Origin: Sinorhizobium garamanticum
GTDB taxonomy: Bacteria > Pseudomonadota > Alphaproteobacteria > Rhizobiales > Rhizobiaceae
Reading direction: 5' to 3'
NCBI RefSeq assembly: GCF_029892065.1
Contig: NZ_CP120373.1
Coordinates: 930,001-994,000, forward strand
DNA length: 64,000 nt
The notes beneath the pieces are model-generated. The model saw only the letters and a program-made list of their open reading frames with translations. It was not told where the DNA came from and searched no databases. The translations under genes were made by a program, and so were the position numbers. Positions 27,410 through 36,610 of this stretch are shown one piece after another (positions within the stretch are counted from its first letter, which is position 1; the number at the start of each line of letters is the position of its first letter).

Positions 27410-28666
27410 ATGAACGCCCCCATTCAATCCGCAAAGAATTCCGTCGACCCGGTAAAACTCGAAAAGCTCGCGGAGCTCGCCATCAAGGTCGGCTTGCAGC
27501 TCCAGAGGAGCCAGGACCTTGTGGTGACCGCGCCGATCGCGGCGCTGCCGCTCGTGCGCCTTATCACCAAGCATGCCTATATGGCCGGCGCGGGTCTGGT
27601 GACGACGTTCTATTCCGATGAGGAAAGCACGCTTGCCCGTTACGCCCATGCGCCGGACGAGAGCTTCGATCGCGCTAGCGACTGGCTCTACGAAGGCATG
27701 GCCAAAGCCTATGCCGGCGGCGCCGCACGGCTCGCGATTGCCGGCGACAACCCGATGATGCTTTCGGCTGAGGATCCGGCGAAGGTCGCGCGGGCCAACA
27801 GGGCGAACTCGATCGCCTACAAGCCGGCGCTCGAGAAAATCACCAACTTCGACATCAACTGGAATATCGTCTCCTATCCGAACCCTTCCTGGGCAAAGCA
27901 GATGTTTCCGGACGATCCCGAGACGGTTGCCGTCGAGAAGCTGGCGAATGCCATTTTCGCCGCCTCGCGCGTCGACGTCGACGACCCGATCGCCGCCTGG
28001 AAGGAGCACAATCAGAACCTCCGTAGGCGCTCGGCATGGCTGAACGGCGAACGCTTCGCAGCGCTGCATTTCACCGGCCCGGGCACCGATTTGACCGTCG
28101 GGCTTGCGGATGGCCACGAATGGCACGGCGGTGCCTCGACCGCCAAGAACGGCATTACCTGCAACCCAAACATTCCCACCGAAGAAGTATTCACGACGCC
28201 GCATGCGCTGCGCGTCGAAGGCCACGTGTCGAGCACGAAGCCGCTCTCCCACCAAGGCACGTTGATCGACAATATTCAGGTGCGCTTCGAAGGCGGCCGG
28301 ATCGTCGAAGCCAAGGCTTCGCGCGGCGAGGAGGTGCTGAACAAGGTTCTCGACACCGACGAGGGTGCACGCCGGCTCGGCGAAGTGGCGCTGGTGCCGC
28401 ATTCCTCGCCGATTTCGGCGAGCGGCATCCTCTTCTACAACACCCTCTTCGATGAAAACGCCTCCTGCCACATCGCGCTCGGCCAATGCTACTCGGAGTG
28501 CTTCCTTGATGGCGCCAACCTTAGCCAGGAACAGATCCGGACGCAGGGCGGCAATTCGAGCCTGATCCACATCGACTGGATGATCGGCTCGGACAAGGTC
28601 GATATCGACGGCGTACGGGCGGACGGCAGCCGCGCGCCGGTCATGCGGAAGGGCGAATGGGCCTGA
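27410..28666 (+). CDS. M29 family aminopeptidase
   Basis: A 418-residue cytosolic metallo-aminopeptidase of the thermophilic (AmpS/AmpT) M29 family. Metal-binding segments include PTEEVFTTPH (Glu), CHIALGQCYSE (His) and NSSLIHIDWMIG (His, Asp). ATG 27410 is chosen because AGGAG lies eight bases before it; the ORF is open further upstream through unlikely sequence. The gene starts 181 bases after the GST and is probably a separate unit. Confidence 0.9.
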   Translation: MNAPIQSAKNSVDPVKLEKLAELAIKVGLQLQRSQDLVVTAPIAALPLVRLITKHAYMAGAGLVTTFYSDEESTLARYAHAPDESFDRASDWLYEGMAKAYAGGAARLAIAGDNPMMLSAEDPAKVARANRANSIAYKPALEKITNFDINWNIVSYPNPSWAKQMFPDDPETVAVEKLANAIFAASRVDVDDPIAAWKEHNQNLRRRSAWLNGERFAALHFTGPGTDLTVGLADGHEWHGGASTAKNGITCNPNIPTEEVFTTPHALRVEGHVSSTKPLSHQGTLIDNIQVRFEGGRIVEAKASRGEEVLNKVLDTDEGARRLGEVALVPHSSPISASGILFYNTLFDENASCHIALGQCYSECFLDGANLSQEQIRTQGGNSSLIHIDWMIGSDKVDIDGVRADGSRAPVMRKGEWA

Positions 28667-28689
28667 TCAGTTTTCCGCTCGGACATCTG

Positions 28690-28789
28690 CCCCTCATGCG
28701 CCTGCCGGCAGCTTCTCCCCGCAGGCGGGAGAAGGGAGTTGCTGCAGCGTCTCAGTACCTCTCTCCGCGCAGGGCTAGGGTGAGGGGCA
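28690..28789. repeat. RIME2-like repeat, copy 2
   Basis: CCCCTCATGCGCCTGCCGGCAGCTTCTCCCCGCAGGCGGGAGAAG ... ending GGGTGAGGGGCAT, in three recognisable pieces also present at 22371 and 54382. It lies in the convergent gap between the aminopeptidase and the EamA gene. Confidence 0.75.
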
Positions 28790-28803
28790 TTCCGCCGCAC
28801 CTG

Positions 28804-29679
28804 CTATGCCCGCGCCGGTTCTGCGCGACGCGCCATCTGTGCCTGCTGGCTCATCCAGACGCTTGCGAAGACGACGGCGATCCCCAGCAGTTGCACCGCC
28901 GCGAGTTGCTGGTCGAGCACGCCCCAGCCGAGCAGGATCGCCGTGACAGGGCTCAGGAAGCCTAGCGGCGAGACCTGCGACGGCTCCAGGCGTGAAAGCC
29001 CGCGTAGCCAGAGAACATAGGTGAAGGCGGCGCCGATCAGCCCGAGATAGGCGAACCCAAGGAAGTTGGCGCCGGTGAGCGGTGGCAGGGACGGCTCCAG
29101 CAGAACAACGGCCGGCACCAGCAGCAGGCCGCCGGCCGTCAGTTGCCAGGCGGTGAAGGTGAGCGGGGAAACCGGCGGGGCCCAGTGACGGCTCAGCACC
29201 GTGCCGAATGCCATGGAGACGGCACCCGCCAGACCCGCCGCAACCCCCACCGGATCGAGCGCCGCCTTCGGCGTCAACACCAGCAGCGCCACGCCTGCCA
29301 TGCCGGCGATGCCGGCAGCGACGCTCAGGGCCTTGATGGGCGAGCCGAGAACGACCCGCGACAGGACGATCACGATCAGCGGCTGAACGGCGCCGACGGT
29401 CGCGGCGACACCACCGGGAAGGCGGTAGGCGGAAACGAAAAGCATGGTCCAGAAGAACGAGAAGTTGAGCGCGCCGAGTACGAAGCTCCGCAGCCACCAG
29501 ATCCGCTTCGGCATTTGCCGGACGATGAGCAAAAGAAGCAGCCCTGCCGGCAGCGCCCTCAGCATCGCAACTGTCAGCGGATAGCCAGGCGGTAGAAATT
29601 CCGTCGTGACGAGATAGGTGCTGCCCCAGATCGCCGGCGCTATGGCCGTGAGGCCAATGTCGAATCTTCGTGTCTGCAT
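28804..29679 (-). CDS. EamA/DMT family exporter
   Basis: A 291-residue inner-membrane protein with ten predicted helices made of two EamA repeats (for example WGSTYLVTTEFLPPGYP in the first and GFLSPVTAILLGW in the second). The likely role is export of metabolites such as amino acids or nucleosides. ATG 29679 (MQTRRF) is preferred to TTG 29688. It is divergent from a MarR regulator with a dyad operator between them, so drug- or metabolite-induced efflux is plausible. Confidence 0.85.
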   Translation of the reverse strand: MQTRRFDIGLTAIAPAIWGSTYLVTTEFLPPGYPLTVAMLRALPAGLLLLLIVRQMPKRIWWLRSFVLGALNFSFFWTMLFVSAYRLPGGVAATVGAVQPLIVIVLSRVVLGSPIKALSVAAGIAGMAGVALLVLTPKAALDPVGVAAGLAGAVSMAFGTVLSRHWAPPVSPLTFTAWQLTAGGLLLVPAVVLLEPSLPPLTGANFLGFAYLGLIGAAFTYVLWLRGLSRLEPSQVSPLGFLSPVTAILLGWGVLDQQLAAVQLLGIAVVFASVWMSQQAQMARRAEPARA

Positions 29680-29700
29680 TTTCTTCAACTCAAGAATCTT

Positions 29701-29745
29701 TATATCAAGATATACATACTAGCCGAATTTATCTTGACGTCAAGA
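29701..29745. promoter_or_regulatory. Candidate MarR operators between divergent genes
   Basis: TCTTGACGTCAAGA (29732-29745) is a perfect 14 bp palindrome, and TATATCAAGATATA (29701-29714) has 6 bp inverted arms around AA. Both lie in the 129 bp gap between the EamA and MarR genes and share the CAAGA word. Confidence 0.55.
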
Positions 29746-29808
29746 GATCTGAGAGGTAGAGCGGCGAGGAGGCGCGGAACGGTTCGAAGCCGCGTTTTGC
29801 GAATCGAT

Positions 29809-30306
29809 ATGGAAAAGCTGAACAAGGACCACGTAGACAGGATTCTGGCACAGTGGCGCCGGGAGCGGCCGGAGCTCGATGTCTCCGCGATGGGTCTTCT
29901 CGGGCGCTTGGCGCGGCTCAGGGCCCATGTCGCCCGCGAGCAGGAAACGGTCTTCGCCGAGCACGATCTCACATCCGCGAGTTTCGACGTGTTGGCGACG
30001 CTCCGCCGGTCGGGACCGCCCTTTCAGCTTTCGCCCGGCGATCTGCTTGCGGCGACCATGGTCACTTCGGGAACCATGACCAATCGTATCGACCAGCTCG
30101 AAAAGGCCGGCCTCGTTGAGCGGCTGGATAATCCCGACGATCGGCGCGGCGTAATCATCGCGCTGACGCCGGCGGGGCTAAAACGCATTGACGCCGCAGT
30201 ATCGGCCCATGTCGCCAACCAGCAGCGCCTGGTTGCGGGCCTTCAGCCTGATGAGCGCGAGGCACTTGAAGCGCTGCTCAGGAAATTTCTTGCGACGTTC
30301 GAATGA
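29809..30306 (+). CDS. MarR family transcriptional regulator
   Basis: A 165-residue regulator. TSASFDVLATLRRSG and TSGTMTNRIDQLEKAGLVERLDNPDDRRG form the winged helix; DDRRG is the wing tip. ATG 29809 gives MEKLNKDHVDRILAQW, a common N-terminus for this subgroup; the ORF upstream runs through the operator. Probably represses itself and the divergent EamA exporter. The stop is eight bases from the convergent oxidoreductase stop. Confidence 0.87.
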   Translation: MEKLNKDHVDRILAQWRRERPELDVSAMGLLGRLARLRAHVAREQETVFAEHDLTSASFDVLATLRRSGPPFQLSPGDLLAATMVTSGTMTNRIDQLEKAGLVERLDNPDDRRGVIIALTPAGLKRIDAAVSAHVANQQRLVAGLQPDEREALEALLRKFLATFE

Positions 30307-30313
30307 AATCACT

Positions 30314-30946
30314 TTATGGATCGGGATGAGGAAAACCGCGCAAAGTTTTCCTCATCCCGATCCGGCTCACCAAAGCGCCCACGCGTTCGAGATGGCGCTT
30401 GCGCTTCGCCTCTGTCGCCCGATCCATGTCGTGCAAGCTGATCATGCGAAAATCGACACCCTTGCTACAGAAAGCGGCGATGCCGCGCTTGAGCAGCCGC
30501 CGCACCGGATTGCCCATGTAGAGATGCACCACCCACCAGGGTGAGCCGGTGCTGGTCAGCGCCCAGAACAGCTTGATATTGCCGAGCCGCGGGACAATCC
30601 TCCCGCCCGCCGGATCATGATCGAAGGCGACACCGGGTGCGAAGATCCGATCGAAGAAGCCCTTGAGGATCGCCGGGAAATTGAACCACCACTGCGGAAA
30701 CACGAGCACCAGGCCGTCCGCCGCCTTGACCCGTGTGATCCACCCCGAGACCTCTGAGGCGTCATAGTGTTCGTCGAAATAGCTGCCGCGCTCCGTAACG
30801 GTCAGCCGCGGGTCGAAGCCTTCGCGATAAAGGTCGAGCAGGTCGACTGTGTGGCCCCTGCCCTCAAGCGCTTGCCTGGCCACCCGCGCGACGCTTGCGG
30901 CAAAGCTGTCCTCAAGCGGATGGGCGAGCACCATCAGGATATGCAT
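30314..30946 (-). CDS. Flavodoxin-fold NAD(P)H dehydrogenase (quinone-type)
   Basis: A 210-residue oxidoreductase of the NQO/KefF-like flavodoxin-2 family: MHILMVLAHPLEDSFAASV is the FMN phosphate loop region and FPQWWFNFPAILKGFFDRIFAPG the typical quinone-reductase motif. It probably reduces quinones or azo compounds with NAD(P)H in the cytosol. The last 15 or so residues (GMRKTLRGFPHPDP) are encoded by a perfect 19 bp inverted repeat (30318-30363), so the C-terminus is repeat-derived. A longer in-frame ORF upstream is not needed. Confidence 0.85.
   Translation of the reverse strand: MHILMVLAHPLEDSFAASVARVARQALEGRGHTVDLLDLYREGFDPRLTVTERGSYFDEHYDASEVSGWITRVKAADGLVLVFPQWWFNFPAILKGFFDRIFAPGVAFDHDPAGGRIVPRLGNIKLFWALTSTGSPWWVVHLYMGNPVRRLLKRGIAAFCSKGVDFRMISLHDMDRATEAKRKRHLERVGALVSRIGMRKTLRGFPHPDP
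30318..30363. repeat. Palindromic repeat (GCGGGATGAGGAAAA family), short form
   Basis: 19 bp perfect inverted arms (30318-30336 and 30345-30363) around CGCGCAAA. This is the first palindrome of the longer repeats at 39043-39156 and 44973-45081. It lies inside the 3' end of the oxidoreductase gene, between two convergent genes, and could also work as a terminator. Confidence 0.8.
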
Positions 30947-31010
30947 CGTCGTCGATCCACTAGCTGCGGCGGGATGCCGGCGGAAAACCGCGGGACTTTT
31001 CCCGACCCGC

Positions 31011-32609
31011 TTAGAACAGACTGCCCTGCTTGGGCGGCCCGGAAGCCGGCTCCGGCGACCGTGGCGAACGCTTTTTCGGTTCTTGCGGCGAAGGGGGCGC
31101 GCCGCCCTCGCCTGCGACCGCGGACACGCTGCCATCGGAGAATTCCAGCGAAAGCGCCATGCCAGGCGCGACCGCCGCCGCCTGTTTCACCGGCTGGCCG
31201 GCCGCATCGCGCACCAGCGCGAAGCCGCGCTTCAGCACATTGCGATAAGACAGCGATTGCAGCACCCGGTCCTGCGCGGTCAGCACGCCCTTGAGCCGGC
31301 GCATCTCGCCGGCAATGGCAGCATCAGACCGCGCGCAAAGGCCCGAAACGCGATCCGAGGCGCGATGGATCTGCCCGATTAGCCGCGACGGCAGGGTGCG
31401 AAGCGAAGCGTCGGCGGCGGAGACGCGGGACTGGCCACGATGGACCTGACGCTCGACGATCCGCTCGGCACGGTTCATCGCCTCCGAGAGATGCCGCCGG
31501 CGATCGCTGATCCTCGTCGTCAGCAGATCCGACCGGAGATGCGCCGCTATCCGCTCGAAGGCACGGCGCTTGTTGGCGGTATTCATTTGCAGGCCACGGC
31601 CAAGACCGGCCGACGCCTCGTCGAAACGGCGCCGCGGCAGAGCCAGCAACTGATCGAGCGAAGGGAGCGCGCGGGAAAGCGAGCGCACCGCCTGCCGGCG
31701 GTTCTCCATCTGTCGTACCGCGGCCGCCTTCAGCCGTGCCGACAATGCGGACACCTCCGCCTCGAGGTCGGCCTTCACCGGTACGGCCATTTCGGCGGCA
31801 CCAGTCGGCGTCGGCGCCCGCTGGTCGGCGGCATAGTCGATCAGCGTCCAGTCAGTCTCGTGGCCGACGGCCGAGATCAGCGGAATCTGGGACGCGGCCG
31901 CCGCGCGCGCGACGGCCTCGTCGTTGAAGCTCCAGAGGTCCTCAAGGCTACCGCCGCCGCGCGCGACGATCAGCACGTCCGGCCGTGGAATCGGCCCGCC
32001 GGTCTCCAGCGCGTTGAAGCCGTGTATCGCCGCTGCCACTTCCTCGCCCGATCCGTCGCCCTGGACACGCACCGGCCAGACGACGACATGGACCGGGAAG
32101 CGGTCGGCAATCCGGTGGAGGATATCGCGGATGACGGCGCCGGTCGGCGAGGTCACGACGCCGATCACCTTGGGCATGAAGGGTAGCGGCCGCTTGCGCC
32201 CGGCGTCGAACAGGCCCTCGGCGCCAAGCTTGCGCTTGCGCTCCTCGAGCAGTGCCATCAGCGCGCCGGCGCCTGCCGGCTCCAAAGATTCGATGACGAT
32301 CTGGTATTTGGACGAGCCCGGGAAGGTCGTGACCTTGCCGGTGGCGATGACCTCCATCCCCTCTTCCGGGCGGAACTTCAGCCGCGAAAACGCGCTTTTC
32401 CAGATCACCGCGTCGATGCGGGCGCGATCATCCTTCAGCGAAAAATAGGCATGGCCCGAGGAGTGCGGACCGCGATAGCCAGAAATCTCGCCGCGTACAC
32501 GAACCTGGTCGAACGCCTGCTCGACGGTTCGCTTGATCGAACCGGAAAGCTCCGAGACCGAATATTCGGCGAGATTCGACGGCGCAGGGGAATCGAAGAA
32601 CGAGTTCAT
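31011..32609 (-). CDS. xseA: Exodeoxyribonuclease VII large subunit
   Basis: Catalytic subunit of ExoVII, which degrades single-stranded DNA in both directions. 532 residues, normal for rhizobia. An N-terminal OB-fold (about 15-110, with [18 protein letters not shown] and [11 protein letters not shown]) precedes the nuclease domain ([55 protein letters not shown]) and a coiled-coil tail. The last ~50 residues are Pro/Ser-rich and poorly conserved. The small subunit xseB is not in the window. Confidence 0.96.
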   Translation of the reverse strand: MNSFFDSPAPSNLAEYSVSELSGSIKRTVEQAFDQVRVRGEISGYRGPHSSGHAYFSLKDDRARIDAVIWKSAFSRLKFRPEEGMEVIATGKVTTFPGSSKYQIVIESLEPAGAGALMALLEERKRKLGAEGLFDAGRKRPLPFMPKVIGVVTSPTGAVIRDILHRIADRFPVHVVVWPVRVQGDGSGEEVAAAIHGFNALETGGPIPRPDVLIVARGGGSLEDLWSFNDEAVARAAAASQIPLISAVGHETDWTLIDYAADQRAPTPTGAAEMAVPVKADLEAEVSALSARLKAAAVRQMENRRQAVRSLSRALPSLDQLLALPRRRFDEASAGLGRGLQMNTANKRRAFERIAAHLRSDLLTTRISDRRRHLSEAMNRAERIVERQVHRGQSRVSAADASLRTLPSRLIGQIHRASDRVSGLCARSDAAIAGEMRRLKGVLTAQDRVLQSLSYRNVLKRGFALVRDAAGQPVKQAAAVAPGMALSLEFSDGSVSAVAGEGGAPPSPQEPKKRSPRSPEPASGPPKQGSLF

Positions 32610-32687
32610 GCGTCCTTTGTAACCGACAGCGCTGCGAAGATCAGCAGCTGCACGCTCCCTTTCTACCGTTTTTCTGCTGATGTCGGC

Positions 32688-34553
32688 TCATTCCGCGACT
32701 TGCGGTAGAATATTTGCCTTGAGCCGGAAAAGTTTTACGCCCGTACCCGCCGTAACCGGCAATGGCTCGAGGAAATCCGGTGTTTCTCCCGCGGCGAGAC
32801 GGCCATAAAGCCCCGTGGGCTCCTTCTTGACGATCATCCGCGTTTGCGGATCGTCCGCGCAGAAGGCCAGCACCGGCTCGCCCAGCGCCTTCAGCATCCG
32901 CGCCGACTCATCCGGCGCCGCCAATCCGATCCGAAGCTCAGCCAACATGCCTTGCGGATTTCTGTGATAAGGCGCGCTCAGGGCGCGATGCTCTGTGAAG
33001 CGCAGGATCGAAGCGCCCATGTTGGACGGATCGACAACGAGGGTCGGCTCGATTTTCCGCAGATCCGCCATTGCCGCCGATGAATAGCAGCGGTCCGCGC
33101 TGTTCTGCCCGTTGGCCGCGCCGCCTGCCATTTCCTTGACGCCGTTGACCGCCAACTCGCCCGCCACCGCCCAGACAGCCGGGACGGAAACGAGCACGGC
33201 CAAGACATAGATGACGGATGCGAATGGACCGGCGCCCCCCTGCATCGTCCTCGATCTTAGATCGACGAGCAGAAGCGAAATCGGCAGGATGGAAAGCAGA
33301 TTGGAGAAGACGGCGGCGCGAACCTGCATCAGCGCAATGCCCCAGTTGACGAGAACTACCGCCAATAGGATGAGAGACAGGCCGGTGCGTTCGCCCCGCC
33401 AGATGCGCCAGAGGCAAAGCCCGACGGCGAGAAGGCCCGCAGCATAGAAACCGCCGAGGCTACCCGGGTCCTGCTCCGCGACGAACAGGAATGATCGTGC
33501 CTCGATAACACGGTCGAGCCAGAGCGCGCGCAGGAGTGGATCGAGATCGGAGAGCGGATTTCGCAGGCACTCGGGTGCAATGCCGAGAAGCACGCCTGCG
33601 ATTACGACGCCGTTGGCGGCGAGAACCGCAAACCGAGCCGGCCGACCAAGGCCGCTTGCAACCGTGGCCGCGGCAGCAAGCAAGACGCCGCCCGTCGCGG
33701 ACAGGGCATAGAATGCGATCGAGAGGCTATCGCAGGTAACCGCGCCATAGAGATGCGGCGCTACGGTCAGAAAGAACGCGGCGGTCACGGTTGCTGCCAG
33801 GGCCGCACCGAAGGCGATGGCTGCAGGGGCGAACACCCGCCCCTCCCAGGCCCAGATAACAGCGACAACAAGGCATATCGCCGCAACGAAAGGCGTCGTC
33901 TCGACGCCGATGGCCATTGCCAAGGCCGCGGCGGCACCGGCGATCGCGAAGTTGGTCGCCCGATATCGCTGATCGACCACCATCGCCACCATTGTCGCCA
34001 CCAGGACGAGCTGGACATTATGGTGATCGATCGCTCCGGCCAGAAAGCGGTTGCTGGTCGCAACGAAGATCGCTGTCAATCCGAGGCAGAAATGGATGCA
34101 TAGCGGGCCGCCAATCCGTCGGCCCGCCAAACCCATGACGGCAAGCAATGGAATGACCAGCACGAACGGCCAGATGGCCAAGGCGATCATTTCGGCTCGC
34201 TCGGCGCCGGCGATCGGCTCGAAGAGGGAGATAAGTGCCGCAATCGGCAGGTCGATGAGACGCGACCAGTGCATCAATGTGCCGCCATCGAGGCCGAGCC
34301 TTGTCTGGGTGAGGTCGAACCAACTTTGCCCGGCCAGAAGGTCGCGGACCTGAACGAGCCGCATCGCGTCGTCGTTGTCGCGGCCGACATAGTCCTCTGC
34401 GCGCAGCATTCCGACGGCGAGAAATGCAATTAACGGCAGACAGTAGGCGAATATCATCCACGGCAATCGCGACGACAACGGAGCGTGGCTTGCACCGGCG
34501 TTCTCATCCGACACAATCCATGTCCCGCCCGTCTCTGTCATCGGACTATCCAC
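32688..34553 (-). CDS. Polytopic GT-C-type glycosyltransferase-like protein
   Basis: A 621-residue membrane protein with about 12 predicted helices and a ~120-residue C-terminal periplasmic part. The first large loop has RDNDDAMRL (D59, D61, D62) followed by GGTLMHWSRL, and a later loop has DHHNVQ (176-181). An acidic first-loop motif and a DHH motif recall STT3/GT-C oligosaccharyl transferases, which use polyprenyl-linked sugars. Acceptor unknown. It is divergent from a GT2, methyltransferase and flippase-like set, which supports a shared glycosylation role. The start could be the fifth codon. Confidence 0.72.
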   Translation of the reverse strand: MDSPMTETGGTWIVSDENAGASHAPLSSRLPWMIFAYCLPLIAFLAVGMLRAEDYVGRDNDDAMRLVQVRDLLAGQSWFDLTQTRLGLDGGTLMHWSRLIDLPIAALISLFEPIAGAERAEMIALAIWPFVLVIPLLAVMGLAGRRIGGPLCIHFCLGLTAIFVATSNRFLAGAIDHHNVQLVLVATMVAMVVDQRYRATNFAIAGAAAALAMAIGVETTPFVAAICLVVAVIWAWEGRVFAPAAIAFGAALAATVTAAFFLTVAPHLYGAVTCDSLSIAFYALSATGGVLLAAAATVASGLGRPARFAVLAANGVVIAGVLLGIAPECLRNPLSDLDPLLRALWLDRVIEARSFLFVAEQDPGSLGGFYAAGLLAVGLCLWRIWRGERTGLSLILLAVVLVNWGIALMQVRAAVFSNLLSILPISLLLVDLRSRTMQGGAGPFASVIYVLAVLVSVPAVWAVAGELAVNGVKEMAGGAANGQNSADRCYSSAAMADLRKIEPTLVVDPSNMGASILRFTEHRALSAPYHRNPQGMLAELRIGLAAPDESARMLKALGEPVLAFCADDPQTRMIVKKEPTGLYGRLAAGETPDFLEPLPVTAGTGVKLFRLKANILPQVAE

Positions 34554-34804
34554 CCGCCGCTGGGATCACGGCTGCGATTGGATTGAAGCGGTCCAAGAAC
34601 GCTGCGTGATCGATCGTTTGATGCGAAGAACCGCGTCACGGTTCCGCTTGAAGTGCGCCGCAATCTTAGCGAGCGCCAATCAAGAAAGCGTAAAGCTGCG
34701 GCCGAGGCGCGGATCGCGCGCTCGATGCTCCCGGCCGGCATAGCGTCTTGTTAACCGCACCGCGTGTAGGATCGCTTGAGTTCCCGCCACTGGAGCAGCG
34801 ATCC

Positions 34805-35797
34805 ATGTCCGATCAGCTAGAAATCGCCGTCCTCCTGCCTTGTTACAATGAGGCATCGACGATCGGTCAGGTCGTGCGCGACTTCGGGGCGGCGCTGCCG
34901 TCCGCGCGCATCTATGTCTACGACAACAATTCGATCGACGGCACGCCGCTGCAGGCGATGCTTGCCGGGGCCACGGTCGTGCGCGAGCGCCGTCAGGGCA
35001 AGGGTCATGTCGTCCGGCGCATGTTCGCCGACATCGAGGCGGACATCTATGTCATGGCCGATGGGGACGGCACCTATTCTCCTGGGGATGCTGAAGATCT
35101 CATTCGCACGCTTCTGACCGAGCAGGCGGACATGGTCGTGGGAACCCGCAGGAATATCCGGGTGGAAGCGGGGCGCCAGGGCCACGCCTTCGGCAACCGT
35201 ATCTTCAATCTCCTCTACCGTTCGATCTTCGGTACCGACTTCAGCGATATCTTCTCGGGCTACCGGGCCTTTTCACGCCGTTTCGTGAAGAGTTTTCCCG
35301 CCGTTTCCAACGGATTCGAAATCGAGACGGAGATGTCGGTGCACGCATCCCGGCTCAAGCTGCCCGTCACCGAGCTCGAACTCGACTATGGCCGGCGGCC
35401 CGAGGGTTCGCATTCGAAGCTTTCGACCTTCAAGGACGGCGCCAAAATCCTCTGGATGTTTGCCATGCTGATGAAGGAGACGCGGCCTTTCGCGTTTTTC
35501 GGTCTGATCAGTGCTGCGTTCCTGGGTGCGAGCCTCATTTTCATGGCGCCGGTGCTCATCGAATATTTCGAAACCGGCCTTGTGCCGCGCCTGCCGACCT
35601 GGGTCCTTTCGATGGCGCTCTTGCTGGTGGCGATCATGCTATTCACCGCCGGCCTCATTCTCGATTCCGTCTCGCGCGCTCGAACCGAGCAGTTGCGGAT
35701 CCACTACATGACGATCGCCCGGCAAAGACCGCACGACGATGAAAAATCGCCGGCAATTCCTGTCTCCATGCCGAAGCGGCGGATCAGGAAAGCCTGA
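34805..35797 (+). CDS. GT2 family glycosyltransferase, polyprenyl-phosphate type
   Basis: A 330-residue protein: a GT-A glycosyltransferase domain (about 1-230; VLLPCYNEASTIGQVV, then MADGDGTYSPGDA with the DxD-like DGDGT, and FSDIFSGYRAFSRR) and two C-terminal membrane helices (about 235-310). This resembles ArnC/GtrB/DPM-type enzymes that load a sugar onto undecaprenyl phosphate at the inner membrane. ATG 34805 with GGAGCAG before it gives the family start; an upstream ATG at 34748 does not. Confidence 0.87.
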   Translation: MSDQLEIAVLLPCYNEASTIGQVVRDFGAALPSARIYVYDNNSIDGTPLQAMLAGATVVRERRQGKGHVVRRMFADIEADIYVMADGDGTYSPGDAEDLIRTLLTEQADMVVGTRRNIRVEAGRQGHAFGNRIFNLLYRSIFGTDFSDIFSGYRAFSRRFVKSFPAVSNGFEIETEMSVHASRLKLPVTELELDYGRRPEGSHSKLSTFKDGAKILWMFAMLMKETRPFAFFGLISAAFLGASLIFMAPVLIEYFETGLVPRLPTWVLSMALLLVAIMLFTAGLILDSVSRARTEQLRIHYMTIARQRPHDDEKSPAIPVSMPKRRIRKA

Positions 35798-35802
35798 GAC
35801 CT

Positions 35803-35888
35803 GGAGCATTTCACGATTTCTTCGAAACAGTGCTCTAACTCTTTTGAAACGACGCAATTCCGGACGGAAAACCGTTTCCTGGAATTGC
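35803..35888. repeat. Interspersed palindromic repeat (GGAATTGC family)
   Basis: GCAATTCCGGACGGAAAACC (35854 on) pairs with CCTGGAATTGC (ending 35888); left of it GAGCATTTCAC...GTGCTCTAAC forms a second weaker dyad. I recognise the layout as a repeat frequent in rhizobial genomes. It lies between the GT2 and methyltransferase genes and separates an otherwise close gene pair. Confidence 0.6.
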
Positions 35889-35904
35889 TTTAGGGATATT
35901 TCCG

Positions 35905-36600
35905 ATGAACCGGGAAACGACAAACCGCATACGCTTCGTCATCGAGGACGTCATCCCGCCCATCCTGCGCGATTCGCGCCTCTTTAAGAGTATGGCGAGT
36001 CTTGCCTGGGGCGACCATATCTCGCATCTCGCGCGCTTTCGCGAGCGAGCGCCGTTCCTTTCCGCCGAGGAGTATGAACAGCTTTACCGGCAGCATCCGC
36101 GCGTGCATGAAGGAACCGACAACTCCGAGGCCTGCATCCGCAAGATCACGGCCGAGATCCGCGGCATCAGCGTCTGCGACGTCGGCTGCGGCACCGGCGC
36201 GCTGCTCAAGCGGATCCGAAGCGCCAACCCGACTCTGAAACGGCTCGCCGGCGTCGATTTCGCCATCGACGATGCCTCAGCGATCGACGGCGTCGAATAT
36301 GTTGCCGCCAAGATCGAGGAGCTGCCGTTTTCAGACGGAGAGTTCGACACGGTCGTCTGCACCCATGTGATCGAACATATTCTCGACTATCGCCGGGCGA
36401 TCTCGGAGCTCCGCCGCATCGCGCGGCAGCGGGTGATCATCGTCGTGCCGCGCGAGCGGGAATACCGCTACACGTTCAACCCGCATTTCAACTTCTTCCC
36501 CTACACGCATTCTTTCCTCAGGGCGATGCATCCGGTGCCCGAGCGACATGAGTGCGTCGACATCGGGCGCGACATTTTCTATCGCGAAGACAAGTCGTGA
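35905..36600 (+). CDS. Class I SAM-dependent methyltransferase
   Basis: A 231-residue cytosolic methyltransferase. Motif I is SVCDVGCGTGALLKRI (about 88-103), the acidic ribose-binding residue is in LAGVDFAIDD and motif IV in TVVCTHVIEHILDY. The target is not evident; UbiE/COQ5-like methyltransferases are frequent in polysaccharide clusters, where they methylate sugars. The stop is ten bases before the next start (36611), so it is cotranscribed with the flippase-like gene. Confidence 0.86.
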   Translation: MNRETTNRIRFVIEDVIPPILRDSRLFKSMASLAWGDHISHLARFRERAPFLSAEEYEQLYRQHPRVHEGTDNSEACIRKITAEIRGISVCDVGCGTGALLKRIRSANPTLKRLAGVDFAIDDASAIDGVEYVAAKIEELPFSDGEFDTVVCTHVIEHILDYRRAISELRRIARQRVIIVVPREREYRYTFNPHFNFFPYTHSFLRAMHPVPERHECVDIGRDIFYREDKS

Positions 36601-36610
36601 GGCTCAACGG

